Assembly (NCBI GenBank): GCA_030592085.1 | Contig: JAUUZV010000001.1 | Coordinates: 3,019-67,018, forward strand | Origin: Clostridia bacterium | Lineage (GTDB): Bacteria > Bacillota > Clostridia > DUPQ01 | Length of the DNA stretch: 64,000 nucleotides | Reading direction: 5' to 3' | Shown here: positions 17,171 through 25,552 of the stretch, piece by piece | Layout of the letters: each line of letters begins with the position of its first letter | Position numbering within the stretch: position 1 is the stretch's first letter | Notes under the pieces: generated by a model | What the model saw: the letters and a program-made list of their open reading frames with translations, nothing else | The model's database searches: none | Told to the model about the DNA's origin: nothing | Translations under genes and position numbers: made by a program

Positions 17171-17665
17171 ATGATACAAAATCCAGAAATGATTATAGAA
17201 AAAGATTTTGTTTCTCCAGTTACAGAGGAACAAATACAAATGAATGGAATTGATTTGAGAGTTGAAAGTGTACAGTCTATTGAAGGTGTTGTTTCTATAT
17301 TTAAAGATAGTAAACAGTTGCCAAATTATATAAATATAAAGAGTGAAGTTAATTTAAATAAAGGAAAAATTTGGAAATTAGAACCTGGTAAAGCTTATCT
17401 TTTACAAATAGCAGAAACAATAAAAATACCAGAAGGAATGTGTGCTATGGTTTGGATGCGTTCAACCTTTAATAGAAGTGGAATTCCTATCTTTGCCTGT
17501 GTTTTTGATTCAGGTTATGAAGGCAAACCAACATTCACAGCATATCCTACAATTCCTTTGTATTTAGAAAAAGGAACAAGGGTGGCTCAGATAGTTTATT
17601 TTAATGCTGATACTGCTAAAATGTATGTTGGTCAGTATCAAGGAGAAGGAATAAAAAAAGAATGA
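17171..17665 (+). CDS. dcd: dCTP deaminase / dUTPase family protein
   Basis: 164 residues. The trimeric dCTP-deaminase/dUTPase motifs are present: MRSTFNRSGI (RSSxxRxG-like), VFDSGYEGKPTFTAYP (DxGyxG), and LEKGTRVAQIVYF near the C-terminus. A bifunctional archaeal-type enzyme would lower dUTP and supply dUMP. Deaminase versus dUTPase activity cannot be decided from the sequence. AATGAGGTAA precedes the ATG. Confidence 0.8.
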   Translation: MIQNPEMIIEKDFVSPVTEEQIQMNGIDLRVESVQSIEGVVSIFKDSKQLPNYINIKSEVNLNKGKIWKLEPGKAYLLQIAETIKIPEGMCAMVWMRSTFNRSGIPIFACVFDSGYEGKPTFTAYPTIPLYLEKGTRVAQIVYFNADTAKMYVGQYQGEGIKKE

Positions 17666-17680
17666 ATGAGGTAATATAAA

Positions 17681-17911
17681 ATGAAAAAAATGAATACTTT
17701 AAGTAGGGCAACAATTTATGTGCATCGAAATCATGAAATGAGAGAAAAAGGAAGACTCAAATTTTTTAAACATGAAAGAATTAGGATTGAAATTAAATTA
17801 AAAAATAAAGAAAAAGCTGATTTCATTTATGCTGATGAGCTACAGAAATATCTAGCCGAAAATTTTGAATATGGAACAAAGTTAGAAAAGGAGGAGAAAA
17901 AAGATGAATAA
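17681..17911 (+). CDS. Small basic hypothetical protein
   Basis: 76 residues, Lys/Glu-rich, with a beta segment (ERIRIEIKLKNKEKADFIYA) and helical tail. It overlaps the folE2 start. Ribosome site GAGGTAAT. No family recognised. Confidence 0.6.
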   Translation: MKKMNTLSRATIYVHRNHEMREKGRLKFFKHERIRIEIKLKNKEKADFIYADELQKYLAENFEYGTKLEKEEKKDE

Positions 17912-18734
17912 AGAATTACCAAAATATAGAAATAAAGAAGATACAACAGGTTTAGCAATACAAAAAGTTGGTATACGAGGAGTAAGAGCACCGTTTACTT
18001 TAAAAACAAAAAATGGTGGAGATCAAGAAACTATAGGAACTTGGAGTATATATACAGATTTATCAGCACAATTTAAAGGTGTTAGTATGAGTCTTATGGA
18101 AAGAATACTACATCAAACTTTACAAAATGAAATAAGTGTTGATATATTAAAAGATATAACAACTCAAATTTATGAAAAGTCTGAACACAAATCCAAAGAT
18201 GTATATGTGAAAGTTAAATTTCCATACTCAATTAAAGTTAAAGCACCAGCATCTGGTTTTGAAGCTGTAAAGGTTTATGATTGTATGTTGGAAGTTAGAA
18301 ATATTGATGGAAAGATTAAAAAATATTTAACTGTAAAAGTTCAATATATAGCAACTTGTCCATGTGCGGCTGAATTAGCTGATGAATTAATGAAGACTGA
18401 AAATAAACAAAGTATGGCACATCAACAAAGAGGTTTTGCTGAAATTACTATAGAATTTGGAAATGAAATTGTATGGATAGAAGATGTGATTAACATTGCA
18501 GAAAATGAATTAAAAGCTACACCATATCCAGTTATTAGAAGGCCAGATGAACAAAATATTTGTTATACAGCACGTCAAAACTGTGCTTTTGTAGAAGAAG
18601 CTGTAAGAAATATTTGTCTTGGTCTTATTAAAGAATCTAGAATTTTAGATTATGTTGTAGTATGTAATCATGAGGAAAGTATTCATTCTCACTCAGCCGT
18701 TGCTGTAATGAATGATGGAAAGGAGTTAAAATGA
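17904..18734 (+). CDS. folE2: GTP cyclohydrolase IB (FolE2/MptA family)
   Basis: 276 residues. Family hallmarks: GVSMSLMERILH near residue 60, the CPC metal-ligand segment in IATCPCAAELAD, AHQQRGF, and PYPVIRRPDEQ. The enzyme opens GTP as the first step to tetrahydropterins and 7-deazaguanines. The archaeal MptA branch gives the cyclic phosphate, while the FolE2 branch gives the triphosphate needed by QueD; I cannot tell which here. A GGAGGAG site lies before the ATG. It overlaps both neighbours by a few bases. Confidence 0.85.
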   Translation: MNKELPKYRNKEDTTGLAIQKVGIRGVRAPFTLKTKNGGDQETIGTWSIYTDLSAQFKGVSMSLMERILHQTLQNEISVDILKDITTQIYEKSEHKSKDVYVKVKFPYSIKVKAPASGFEAVKVYDCMLEVRNIDGKIKKYLTVKVQYIATCPCAAELADELMKTENKQSMAHQQRGFAEITIEFGNEIVWIEDVINIAENELKATPYPVIRRPDEQNICYTARQNCAFVEEAVRNICLGLIKESRILDYVVVCNHEESIHSHSAVAVMNDGKELK

Positions 18735-19081
18735 GCAAAATAACTAAATCAATAATTGTAAAAACAGTTTTTAATGGAGAACATATGTATGAAGATGCAC
18801 CAGAAGAAATTAAATTTCTGAGGGAACTTCACCCGCATATTTTTTTTGTATCGGCAAATATAGAGGTAACTAATAGCACTCGTGAATTAGAATTTTTCAT
18901 GGTAAAAAGAGTTATAGACGACTATTGTAAAGAGTTTTTAACAGGTAATAGTGGTCGCTCTTGCGAAACTATGGCAGAATCTATTATTAATCTTTTACAT
19001 AAAAAATATGGAAAAAGAAATTGTACTGTAACTGTATACGAAGATAACCAGAATGCTGGGAGGGTAAAATATGAAATTTGA
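18731..19081 (+). CDS. Conserved phage-type small protein
   Basis: 116 residues. Motifs FLRELHPHIFFVSANIEV, TRELEFFMVKR and SCETMAESIINLL match the pattern of a small protein I remember from many phages, where it often lies near nucleotide-modification genes. The His pair and alpha/beta order suggest a tunnelling-fold relative, which is inference. ATG overlaps the folE2 stop. Confidence 0.5.
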   Translation: MSKITKSIIVKTVFNGEHMYEDAPEEIKFLRELHPHIFFVSANIEVTNSTRELEFFMVKRVIDDYCKEFLTGNSGRSCETMAESIINLLHKKYGKRNCTVTVYEDNQNAGRVKYEI

Positions 19082-19304
19082 AATAACTTTAGATGTGAAA
19101 GATGAAGCTATACAAAAACATTTTAAAGATTTTTGTCAAAGTTTAGCTGATAGATTTGCTGCAGGGGAAAAAGAATACGGTGTAAGTAGTTACATGGATA
19201 TGGATTTAGAAGAAGAATTAAAACAGGAATTACTCGATATTCCAAATTATTTGTTGTTAAGGTTTATTCAAATGCAAAAAAGAAAGGAGGCGGCAAAAAA
19301 ATGA
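19071..19304 (+). CDS. Small helical hypothetical protein
   Basis: 77 residues. The segment RFAAGEKEYG ... LEEELKQELLDIPNYLLL resembles small phage helical proteins near nucleotide genes, and faintly MazG-like helices, but too little is present to assign it. It overlaps both neighbours and is clearly part of the modification operon. Confidence 0.55.
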   Translation: MKFEITLDVKDEAIQKHFKDFCQSLADRFAAGEKEYGVSSYMDMDLEEELKQELLDIPNYLLLRFIQMQKRKEAAKK

Positions 19305-20050
19305 AATTAGCTTTTATTAGTACTATAAAGAACCCACAACTAAGTTTAGAAGGAGATTTGTTATTCACTTTAGCACAACATGCTTTTAAGGTAGATGATT
19401 ATATTGAATTTTATAAAAAACAAAAAAAATACAAGATTGTTGATTGTGGCGCCGCGGAACATGAAACTGTAAAACCAGAAATATTGTTAGATGTAGCTCG
19501 TGAATTGGATGCTAATGAAATCATTGTTCCAGATAAATTATGTGTTGGTTGGCGCTCAACTTTAATGGCTAAAAATTTTTTTGAAACACTTAGTCATGAT
19601 GAAGCAAAAAAATATACTTTTCAATTAGTTGGTCAAGGAAAAACACCAGAACAATATATGACAAATGTAAATAATGTACTTAATCATGATTTATGTCCAC
19701 CAAATGTTATTTTAGGCATAAGTAAATTTTCTTCAGTTATGTCTTTTGGTAACAGAGTAAGATGTGTAAAACATCTTATTGATAATGGTATCAAAAATGA
19801 AATGCATTTGCTTGGTACTACAGATGATTTAGCTGAGATTGTGAAGTTGAAAGACATTGCTCAAATTAGAAGTAATGATAGTTGTATTGCTATTTTAGCA
19901 GCAACTGAAGGATTAAAATTTACAAAAGATAATTTGTCTACGCTTAAACGTCCTGTAACTACAAATAAATATTTTGATATTCAGATGAGTGAAGAACAAA
20001 TATTATTGGCTAAAGAAAATATGAAAGTACTAAAAAATACACAGGCTTAA
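19301..20050 (+). CDS. dpdA: DpdA-like DNA 7-deazaguanine transglycosylase
   Basis: 249 residues, similar in size to short phage DpdA proteins related to tRNA-guanine transglycosylase. The pattern IVDCGAAEHE, LDANEIIVPDKL (EIVLPD-like), ILGISKFSS and MHLLGTTDD matches that group. DpdA exchanges guanine in DNA for a 7-deazaguanine base. GGAGGCGG precedes the ATG. Together with folE2, queD and queE it forms a DNA-modification pathway; queC was not found. Confidence 0.75.
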   Translation: MKLAFISTIKNPQLSLEGDLLFTLAQHAFKVDDYIEFYKKQKKYKIVDCGAAEHETVKPEILLDVARELDANEIIVPDKLCVGWRSTLMAKNFFETLSHDEAKKYTFQLVGQGKTPEQYMTNVNNVLNHDLCPPNVILGISKFSSVMSFGNRVRCVKHLIDNGIKNEMHLLGTTDDLAEIVKLKDIAQIRSNDSCIAILAATEGLKFTKDNLSTLKRPVTTNKYFDIQMSEEQILLAKENMKVLKNTQA

Positions 20051-20073
20051 ATGTGTATTTTATAGGCCAATAG

Positions 20074-20083
20074 TATTTAAATA
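20074..20083 (+). promoter_or_regulatory. TATA box for the 20108 polymerase operon
   Basis: TATTTAAATA lies about 25 bases before the ATG at 20108, matching a leaderless archaeal transcript. There is no ribosome site before that ATG. Confidence 0.55.
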
Positions 20084-20107
20084 TTTACATTTTTATATAC
20101 TATAATA

Positions 20108-20293
20108 ATGTATAAAATACAAATTCTTAATAAATTTACCGGTTGGGATAGTTTTAAACATAAAAAAACTAAAAAAACTCAATATTTTTTAACTAAATCT
20201 AATGCTATGAGAATTATTACTGTTTTTTTAGGAAATATAAAAAATATTAGAATAGTAAATACAGAAGATAAAAAAATTGTTTTCGAGAGGTGA
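20108..20293 (+). CDS. Small basic hypothetical protein
   Basis: 61 residues, Lys/Thr-rich, alpha/beta. First gene after the promoter, leading into the PolB genes. No family recognised. Confidence 0.55.
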   Translation: MYKIQILNKFTGWDSFKHKKTKKTQYFLTKSNAMRIITVFLGNIKNIRIVNTEDKKIVFER

Positions 20294-20296
20294 AAA

Positions 20297-20548
20297 ATGA
20301 CTAAAACAACATATAATATATATCATGAAAAAGGAAAGGTAGATGAGTTTATAGCTTATTCTTCACAAGATGCTGCATATAAACACGTTAGAAAAGTAGA
20401 TGCAAAAATAGGTCATAAATTTATTGTAGGTTCTAATTTAGCACCACCGTTTTTTTCTTATGTAGTAAAAACAGTAGAAGGAAGACGAAAGGCTGTTAAA
20501 GTTGATAAAATTAAGACTGATATTACTCGTGGATTTTTAATGAAGTGA
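20297..20548 (+). CDS. Small hypothetical protein
   Basis: 83 residues, basic, alpha/beta with the pattern YNIYHEKGKVDEFIAYSSQDAAYKHVRK. GAGAGGTGA ribosome site. It may be an accessory protein of the polymerase operon. No family recognised. Confidence 0.6.
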   Translation: MTKTTYNIYHEKGKVDEFIAYSSQDAAYKHVRKVDAKIGHKFIVGSNLAPPFFSYVVKTVEGRRKAVKVDKIKTDITRGFLMK

Positions 20549-20575
20549 CGATTATTTAAAAAACAATATGAATGA

Positions 20576-21694
20576 ATGACTATGAAAGCCGTATTATATA
20601 TGAGATTGTTTGAAGATTCTGGAATAACTAAATTACAAATATTTAAAAATAAAAAAGAACATCTTGTTGAGTTACCATTTAAACCTTATTTTTTTGACTC
20701 AGCCAAAATAGATGGGTTAGTTGGAGAAGAAGTTATTTTAAAACCAGTTGATACATTACAACCTACTAAACTTTTTAAATATGAAGTTGATTCTGTAAAA
20801 GATATACCTAAATTAAGAACTAAAACGAGTATAGCTGCAGATGTAAATTATTTATTACGATTATGTATAGATCAACCTAGCTTTTTGAACCAGTATTTTC
20901 AAACAGATGAATTAACATTTTTATATCTTGATATTGAAACTGATAGTATTGGAATTTTCCCTAAGCCTGAATTGAACCCAATTATTAGTATAGGATATGC
21001 TATTAATGATGGTCCAGTAAAAGTAATTAAAATTGATAAATTAGAAGATGGTGATATAAAACTTTTATTAGAGTTTAATGAAGTTATGGAAAAGTACAAT
21101 CCTGATGTCATAGTTGGATATAATATTTTAATGTTCGATTTACCATATATTTTGAAAAGAATGAAAAAGAATGGAATAAGTACAGATTGTTGGACAAGAG
21201 GTAAAACATCTGCATTTTTCACAACTAGTTCTGGTAATGAAGTTTATAATATTCAAGGAAGGTTTGTATTTGATGTGATTAAAGAAGTGTTTCAAGATCA
21301 AACAATTCATGGCATTTCGAAAGGATTAAAACCAGTTTCAAAATATTTTAAAGTTGATGAAAAAATAAGACAAATACCAGGATATGAAGATTATCAAATT
21401 ATAACTGAAGATGTTCATATCACGAGGCCATTAATCGGAACAGATAAATTGGCAAAATATAATGAGAGTGATGTTCTTATCACACGTGAATTATGTAAAA
21501 TGTACATTGCTAATGTGATAGCGTTTGCAGAAATGTTACATGCTCCATTAAATATGATGGCTAAACGAACTACAAGTATGATAGGTTCTATTTTTTATGC
21601 AACCGAACTTAAAAAGAAAGGTATTATTGAATGTACTATGCCTAATTATAAAAGACACCCAGATGTATTTGGAACTTTAAAGGAGGGTTATTAA
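20576..21694 (+). CDS. polB: Family-B DNA polymerase, exonuclease half (split gene)
   Basis: 372 residues holding the N-terminal and proofreading domains. Exo I YLDIETDS (about 118), Exo II VIVGYNILMFDLPYI (about 180), Exo III LAKYNESDVLITREL (about 290) are intact, so 3'-5' exonuclease activity is expected. The frame ends in KEGY, directly before the place where single-chain PolB continues to motif A. The stop TAA shares its last base with the ATG of the second half, and GGAGGG lies just upstream, so the two are translated together. Confidence 0.85.
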   Translation: MTMKAVLYMRLFEDSGITKLQIFKNKKEHLVELPFKPYFFDSAKIDGLVGEEVILKPVDTLQPTKLFKYEVDSVKDIPKLRTKTSIAADVNYLLRLCIDQPSFLNQYFQTDELTFLYLDIETDSIGIFPKPELNPIISIGYAINDGPVKVIKIDKLEDGDIKLLLEFNEVMEKYNPDVIVGYNILMFDLPYILKRMKKNGISTDCWTRGKTSAFFTTSSGNEVYNIQGRFVFDVIKEVFQDQTIHGISKGLKPVSKYFKVDEKIRQIPGYEDYQIITEDVHITRPLIGTDKLAKYNESDVLITRELCKMYIANVIAFAEMLHAPLNMMAKRTTSMIGSIFYATELKKKGIIECTMPNYKRHPDVFGTLKEGY

Positions 21695-22893
21695 TGCCTT
21701 TTTTTAGAGAGTCTCGATTTAATGATGAGAAAGGAATACAAGGAGCTATTGTAGAGATTTATAAAACTGGTTTAATACGAAAAATAAAAAAGGTTGATTT
21801 TTCTGCTTTTTATCCTAGCATTGTTATGAGTTTTAATTTATCACCAGAAACAACAAAGATAAAGGAATATTTACCTTATACTAATAAATATGATTTTGAT
21901 ATACAAAAGGATAGAACATTGTTATATATTCCAGATAATAGAATTAATAAAACAGTTGTCATTGAAATAAATAACACTATTCAAGGATTTCTTCCAGCAA
22001 AACTTATTGAATTTAAAGAAAAAAGAGATAAGATTAAATTAAGATTAAGAGAAAAAAATTTAACACCAGGTGAACAAGTTTATCTTAATAGTTTATCATG
22101 GACTTATAAAATTTTATCAAATTCTGTTGGTTATGGAATTAATAAAAATGCATGGTTTAAATATGGAGATTTATCAATATCAATAGCAATTACTGGATTG
22201 GCTAGATATTTTATTCAGTTTGTAATGGACTTAAATCTTGATAAGAATATTGAAGTAGATACTGATGGTATATATGTAGATGGTGATATAAATATTGATG
22301 ATGTTAATTATAAAATAAAGGAACATACATTAGATAAATTTAATATTCCATTTGTTAAAAATTATTTATTTTTAGAGTTAGATGAATACGATGCTGGATT
22401 TTTTTATAAAACTAAGAATTATCTTTTATTTAATAATGGTAAAGTTATAAAACATGGTGTTACATTTTTATCAAGTAGTAAAACAATACTTTTTAAGAAA
22501 GCTTTAGATAAAATAGCTGAATATATATTTAATAATAAGTCAGTTATTGAAGCTGTTAATATACTTATAAATGAAGAAAGTACACTTAAAGATTTTACTA
22601 TGAAAACTAATATAAATCAACCTATTTCTGAATATAAAAATGATGGATGTTTGCAAAAACAATTAGCTAAACAAGTTAAAGAACATTTAAAACAAGATTT
22701 ACAAGTTTCTGATACAATCGATTATATTAAGACCAAAGATGGCTATAAAATATTAACGATAGCAAAGTTACACGAAGTTGATAAAAGATATTATTATGAT
22801 CAATTACAAACGTTAATTAATATTTTTACTGATGAAAAAATTAGTATTGAGAACGGTGGAGCTGTAATACAAAAAAAACTTGAAGGGTATTAG
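21694..22893 (+). CDS. polB: Family-B DNA polymerase, polymerase half (split gene)
   Basis: 399 residues. Motif A KVDFSAFYPSIV (about 33), motif B KILSNSVGYGI (Lys...Asn-Ser-x-Tyr-Gly, about 145), motif C EVDTDGIYV (about 190) carry both catalytic Asp residues. The C-terminal thumb region follows. It needs the preceding product for a complete enzyme. Split PolB occurs in Methanobacteriales and Nanoarchaeum; I think the break point here (just before motif A) differs from those, which needs alignment. Confidence 0.85.
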   Translation: MPFFRESRFNDEKGIQGAIVEIYKTGLIRKIKKVDFSAFYPSIVMSFNLSPETTKIKEYLPYTNKYDFDIQKDRTLLYIPDNRINKTVVIEINNTIQGFLPAKLIEFKEKRDKIKLRLREKNLTPGEQVYLNSLSWTYKILSNSVGYGINKNAWFKYGDLSISIAITGLARYFIQFVMDLNLDKNIEVDTDGIYVDGDINIDDVNYKIKEHTLDKFNIPFVKNYLFLELDEYDAGFFYKTKNYLLFNNGKVIKHGVTFLSSSKTILFKKALDKIAEYIFNNKSVIEAVNILINEESTLKDFTMKTNINQPISEYKNDGCLQKQLAKQVKEHLKQDLQVSDTIDYIKTKDGYKILTIAKLHEVDKRYYYDQLQTLINIFTDEKISIENGGAVIQKKLEGY

Positions 22894-22930
22894 TTTTTAA
22901 TGTACTATTATAGGGGTAAAGCATGGTAGC

Positions 22931-22943
22931 ATTTATATATAAG
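22931..22943 (+). promoter_or_regulatory. TATA-like box before the small regulator operon
   Basis: ATTTATATATAAG about 55 bases before the ATG at 22996, with GGAGG at 22983-22987 as ribosome site. The gap 22894-22995 holds no other gene. Confidence 0.45.
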
Positions 22944-22995
22944 TACTTATTATTACACCTTATAACAAGTTAAAACGCTTGTGGAGGCAAATAAT

Positions 22996-23169
22996 ATGAA
23001 AACTAAAATATATAATGTACCAGAACCAACAAGAGTAGAACAAATTGCTTTTATGAAAGCTAATTACCCAAAAGTTGATAACAGTGCTATTATAAAACAA
23101 CTTGGAATAAATAAAAGTTATTTTTACAGACTTGTAGGAAAAGTTACTACCGCTGTTCATGCAGCTTAA
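22996..23169 (+). CDS. Small helix-turn-helix protein
   Basis: 57 residues (MKTKIYNVPEPT...). The C-terminal part NSAIIKQLGINKSYFYRLVGKV is a helix-turn-helix. The ATG eight bases after GGAGG is used rather than the GTG upstream of it. Likely a regulator of this operon (inference). Confidence 0.6.
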   Translation: MKTKIYNVPEPTRVEQIAFMKANYPKVDNSAIIKQLGINKSYFYRLVGKVTTAVHAA

Positions 23170-23198
23170 TTTTATTCAAATGTGATGGAGTGAAAAAA

Positions 23199-23645
23199 AT
23201 GACTGAAGAAATTTTAATTTCGGAAGATGGGGAAACTCAAGTACTTTTATCAGATATACATAAATTTACTGTTTTTCACAAAACTTATGAGAATGGATTA
23301 AAATTAAAAGCATATGTCAATCCTGATTTATGTACTGTTATTGATGATATGGGTGAAGTAATTAAAAAAGGCAAGTATGAACATTTTCAAGTATATGAAC
23401 ATGATAAATTTTGTGCAGGAAGTAGACCAGGAAGTAGAGAAAGAATATCAAGAGAAATATCAAATGGTTTTATAGTGTTAGGCAAATATAATAAGTGTAG
23501 AACGAAGCTTATGAATAAAGTTAAAAAAGAAGCAAAAACAAAACAAAATAATAGTGTAGTAATGACAGGAATGAGTAGTGGTTATGCAGTACATAATAGT
23601 TATTTAGAATTAAAAATGAATGGTGATAATGATGTCAAAATATAA
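23199..23645 (+). CDS. Hypothetical protein
   Basis: 148 residues. Beta-rich N-terminus, then Gly/Arg-rich SRPGSRERISREISNG and a basic helical C-terminus. No family recognised. GGAGTG lies before the ATG; an in-frame GTG nine bases upstream is possible. Its 3' end overlaps the next gene. Confidence 0.55.
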   Translation: MTEEILISEDGETQVLLSDIHKFTVFHKTYENGLKLKAYVNPDLCTVIDDMGEVIKKGKYEHFQVYEHDKFCAGSRPGSRERISREISNGFIVLGKYNKCRTKLMNKVKKEAKTKQNNSVVMTGMSSGYAVHNSYLELKMNGDNDVKI

Positions 23646-23883
23646 CACCAATAAAAAATATAGAGAATGTGTAAAAAGATGTGTTAAAAAATATAGAGCT
23701 ACTGAGAAAGGTATTATAACAACTCAACGAGCATTAAAAAAATTAAAAGATGTATATCCAGATTACATGAAAGATTATATGAAAAAACGAAGATCTGAAG
23801 CAAAAATACAAGGTATTTGTTGTAGATGTTTAAAAAGAAAAGCAATTAAAGGCATGGTATTATGTCGAATATGTAGAATATGA
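23632..23883 (+). CDS. Small basic zinc-finger protein
   Basis: 83 residues, very basic, with a C-terminal CCRCLKRKAIKGMVLCRIC treble-clef-like Cys4 motif. The N-terminal part is helical (YRECVKRCVKKYRATEKG). The pattern resembles small phage zinc-finger proteins that bind nucleic acid. Confidence 0.55.
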   Translation: MSKYNTNKKYRECVKRCVKKYRATEKGIITTQRALKKLKDVYPDYMKDYMKKRRSEAKIQGICCRCLKRKAIKGMVLCRICRI

Positions 23884-23894
23884 GGTGTAATAAA

Positions 23895-24179
23895 ATGAAT
23901 GAAGAAAATACATTAGGCAAATTCGAATGCGATAAATGTAGTAGTATAACTATTCTTAAAATTGATGATGATATAGGTGGTACTATTGATTGTAATAATT
24001 GTGGGGAAATGATTGATGTATGTCCTGAATGTAAATCAAAACAGGTTGAAATTGATGATTTTGGTGTTACATTATGTGATATATGTTTTGAAAAGAATTC
24101 AAAAGCAAAAAGTTATGTGCATGAAATGTCAAGACAAGAAGCTTATGATACTGGAAGACCAATGAGTAATAATGATTGA
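23895..24179 (+). CDS. Acidic zinc-ribbon protein
   Basis: 94 residues with three CxxC pairs (CDKC, CNNC, CPEC) and a fourth (CDIC), giving two zinc ribbons, followed by a polar tail. GAGGTG precedes the ATG. It is acidic, so protein contact is as likely as nucleic-acid binding. Confidence 0.6.
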   Translation: MNEENTLGKFECDKCSSITILKIDDDIGGTIDCNNCGEMIDVCPECKSKQVEIDDFGVTLCDICFEKNSKAKSYVHEMSRQEAYDTGRPMSNND

Positions 24180-24180
24180 G

Positions 24181-24309
24181 ATGAATCATAAAACATATGG
24201 TCTTATTTTTGGTCAAGATGCATTAATAGATTTAATACATTATGAAACTTTAAGTAAAAAAATAAATAACAGAGGAATAAAAAATGGAAGCAAAAAATGT
24301 GTTAGTTGA
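24181..24309 (+). CDS. Short hypothetical frame
   Basis: 42 codons (MNHKTYGLIFGQD...), overlapping the next gene start by 26 bases. It fills an otherwise empty space between two genes, and the codon use fits. Weak ribosome site, so uncertain. Confidence 0.35.
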   Translation: MNHKTYGLIFGQDALIDLIHYETLSKKINNRGIKNGSKKCVS

Positions 24310-24535
24310 TTACAATGTAGTCAGCGAATTAGCAGGACATCAAGAAAATAAAGGTGTTCAGTTAATAGAAGCAGCTAAAGATATCTTTAGCAAAGTAAAA
24401 GAAAAAGGTATGCAATGTGCAGTGAAAGGAGTTTTTAAAACTTTTAAATCTGTAGATGATTTGATGGATATTTTGATGGACGCTGTTCATAATAATTACA
24501 GAATATCTGTTTATGATGAGGATTTAGGAGGTTAA
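24284..24535 (+). CDS. Small protein ending in Gly-Gly near an E1-like enzyme
   Basis: 83 residues, alternating strands and helices, ending YRISVYDEDLGG. A C-terminal Gly-Gly close to an E1-like gene suggests a ubiquitin-like modifier, but the secondary structure does not clearly match a beta-grasp. The two Gly codons also form the GGAGGT ribosome site of the next gene, which may explain them. Treated as hypothetical. AGAGGA before ATG. Confidence 0.5.
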   Translation: MEAKNVLVDYNVVSELAGHQENKGVQLIEAAKDIFSKVKEKGMQCAVKGVFKTFKSVDDLMDILMDAVHNNYRISVYDEDLGG

Positions 24536-24536
24536 A

Positions 24537-24890
24537 ATGGAAAAAAAACATAAACATAAAGGTGTAGATAGGAAACATCTTATTTCAAGAAAACATAAAA
24601 ATCCAAAAGTTCAAAAGTTTCATAATGAAGCTTTAAAAAAGGATAAAAAAGATGTTAAAGTTGTTTTACCAACTAAAGTGGTAAATAAACCTATTAAAAC
24701 TGCAAATGTTTCGGTTGATGCTGATGGTTTTATTAGTATTAACGTAGATGCTTTATCATTTAAAGGTGTACGATTAACTTTTACAAGACAAGAAGGAAGA
24801 ACAAAAAAAGAAGTAGCATTACAAATAGATAAAATTCCTTGTAGAAGTGGTGGACATAATCGAAGAAAAGTTAAAGACATAAAAAAATAA
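24537..24890 (+). CDS. Basic beta-rich protein, probably abundant
   Basis: 117 residues. Very basic N- and C-termini flank a beta-rich core (VSVDADGFISINVDALSFKGVRLTFTR). AGGAGGT ribosome site and a T-rich terminator (24891) suggest strong expression. The charge fits nucleic-acid binding or a virion core protein. No family recognised. Confidence 0.5.
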   Translation: MEKKHKHKGVDRKHLISRKHKNPKVQKFHNEALKKDKKDVKVVLPTKVVNKPIKTANVSVDADGFISINVDALSFKGVRLTFTRQEGRTKKEVALQIDKIPCRSGGHNRRKVKDIKK

Positions 24891-24906
24891 TTTTTTTATT
24901 TTTTTA
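24891..24906 (+). terminator. T-rich terminator after the 24537-24890 gene
   Basis: T7-A-T7 directly after the stop codon, the same form as the other five terminators in the window. Confidence 0.55.
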
Positions 24907-24921
24907 AATGGGTGACACAAA

Positions 24922-25551
24922 ATGAATGAAATGGAAACAAAAAAAATAGCAATAGTTGGTGCTGGTGGCATTAATAGTTGGGCTATAAAATGGTTACATC
25001 AGTTAATTGAAGATTTTGATAGAAAATTAATTTATGTAAAGATCTTCGATAATGATGAAGTAGAAGAAAAGAATTTACTACGTAATAATCAAAATTTTCA
25101 AATAGATGATTTACTATCACAAAAGGCGGAAGTTCTTTCTGAAAGATATAACTTTGATTGTGAAAACATTTTTATTACTGAGGATAATATTCAAAAATTA
25201 GCTAGTTTTGATGATATAATTTTAGGAGTAGATAATCATAAAACTAGGAAATTAATTTATGATTTTGCATTAAAGAATAATAAATATGTTCTTGATATGA
25301 GAGCTCAAGGCACTATCATGGGTTTTACAATTATAGATGGTAGTAAAGACATGGATTATTATAATAAAAAAATGTTTAATAATTTAGAAGTTATGGAAAG
25401 AAAAGGTAGTTGTCAGTTAAAGAGTGATGTTGAAAATGATCATATAGAAAATGCTAATCGAGTAATAGCAATGTTAGGTATTTATTCAGTTTATTTGAAA
25501 AGATTAAGAAAAGAAAAAGTATCTACGGACGAATGGAAATTTGTATATTAA
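24922..25551 (+). CDS. E1/ThiF-like adenylating enzyme
   Basis: 209 residues of the ThiF/MoeB/E1 nucleotide-binding fold. IVGAGGINSW is the ATP loop, IFDNDEVEEKNLLRN carries the Asp and Arg that bind nucleotide, ILGVDNHKTRKLIYD the second Asp. The segment GSCQ ... ENANRVIAMLG corresponds to the C-terminal part of PRTRC-type ThiF proteins as I recall them. There is no CxxC zinc pair as in ThiF or MoeB. It should adenylate the C-terminus of a small protein or peptide. GGGTGA ribosome site; next gene begins one base after the stop. Confidence 0.75.
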   Translation: MNEMETKKIAIVGAGGINSWAIKWLHQLIEDFDRKLIYVKIFDNDEVEEKNLLRNNQNFQIDDLLSQKAEVLSERYNFDCENIFITEDNIQKLASFDDIILGVDNHKTRKLIYDFALKNNKYVLDMRAQGTIMGFTIIDGSKDMDYYNKKMFNNLEVMERKGSCQLKSDVENDHIENANRVIAMLGIYSVYLKRLRKEKVSTDEWKFVY

Positions 25552-25552
25552 A

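Noticed and set aside
24284..24535. Firm call of a ubiquitin-like protein
   Set aside because: The Gly-Gly codons coincide with the next gene's ribosome site, and the strand order is not clearly a beta-grasp; kept as a hypothesis only.
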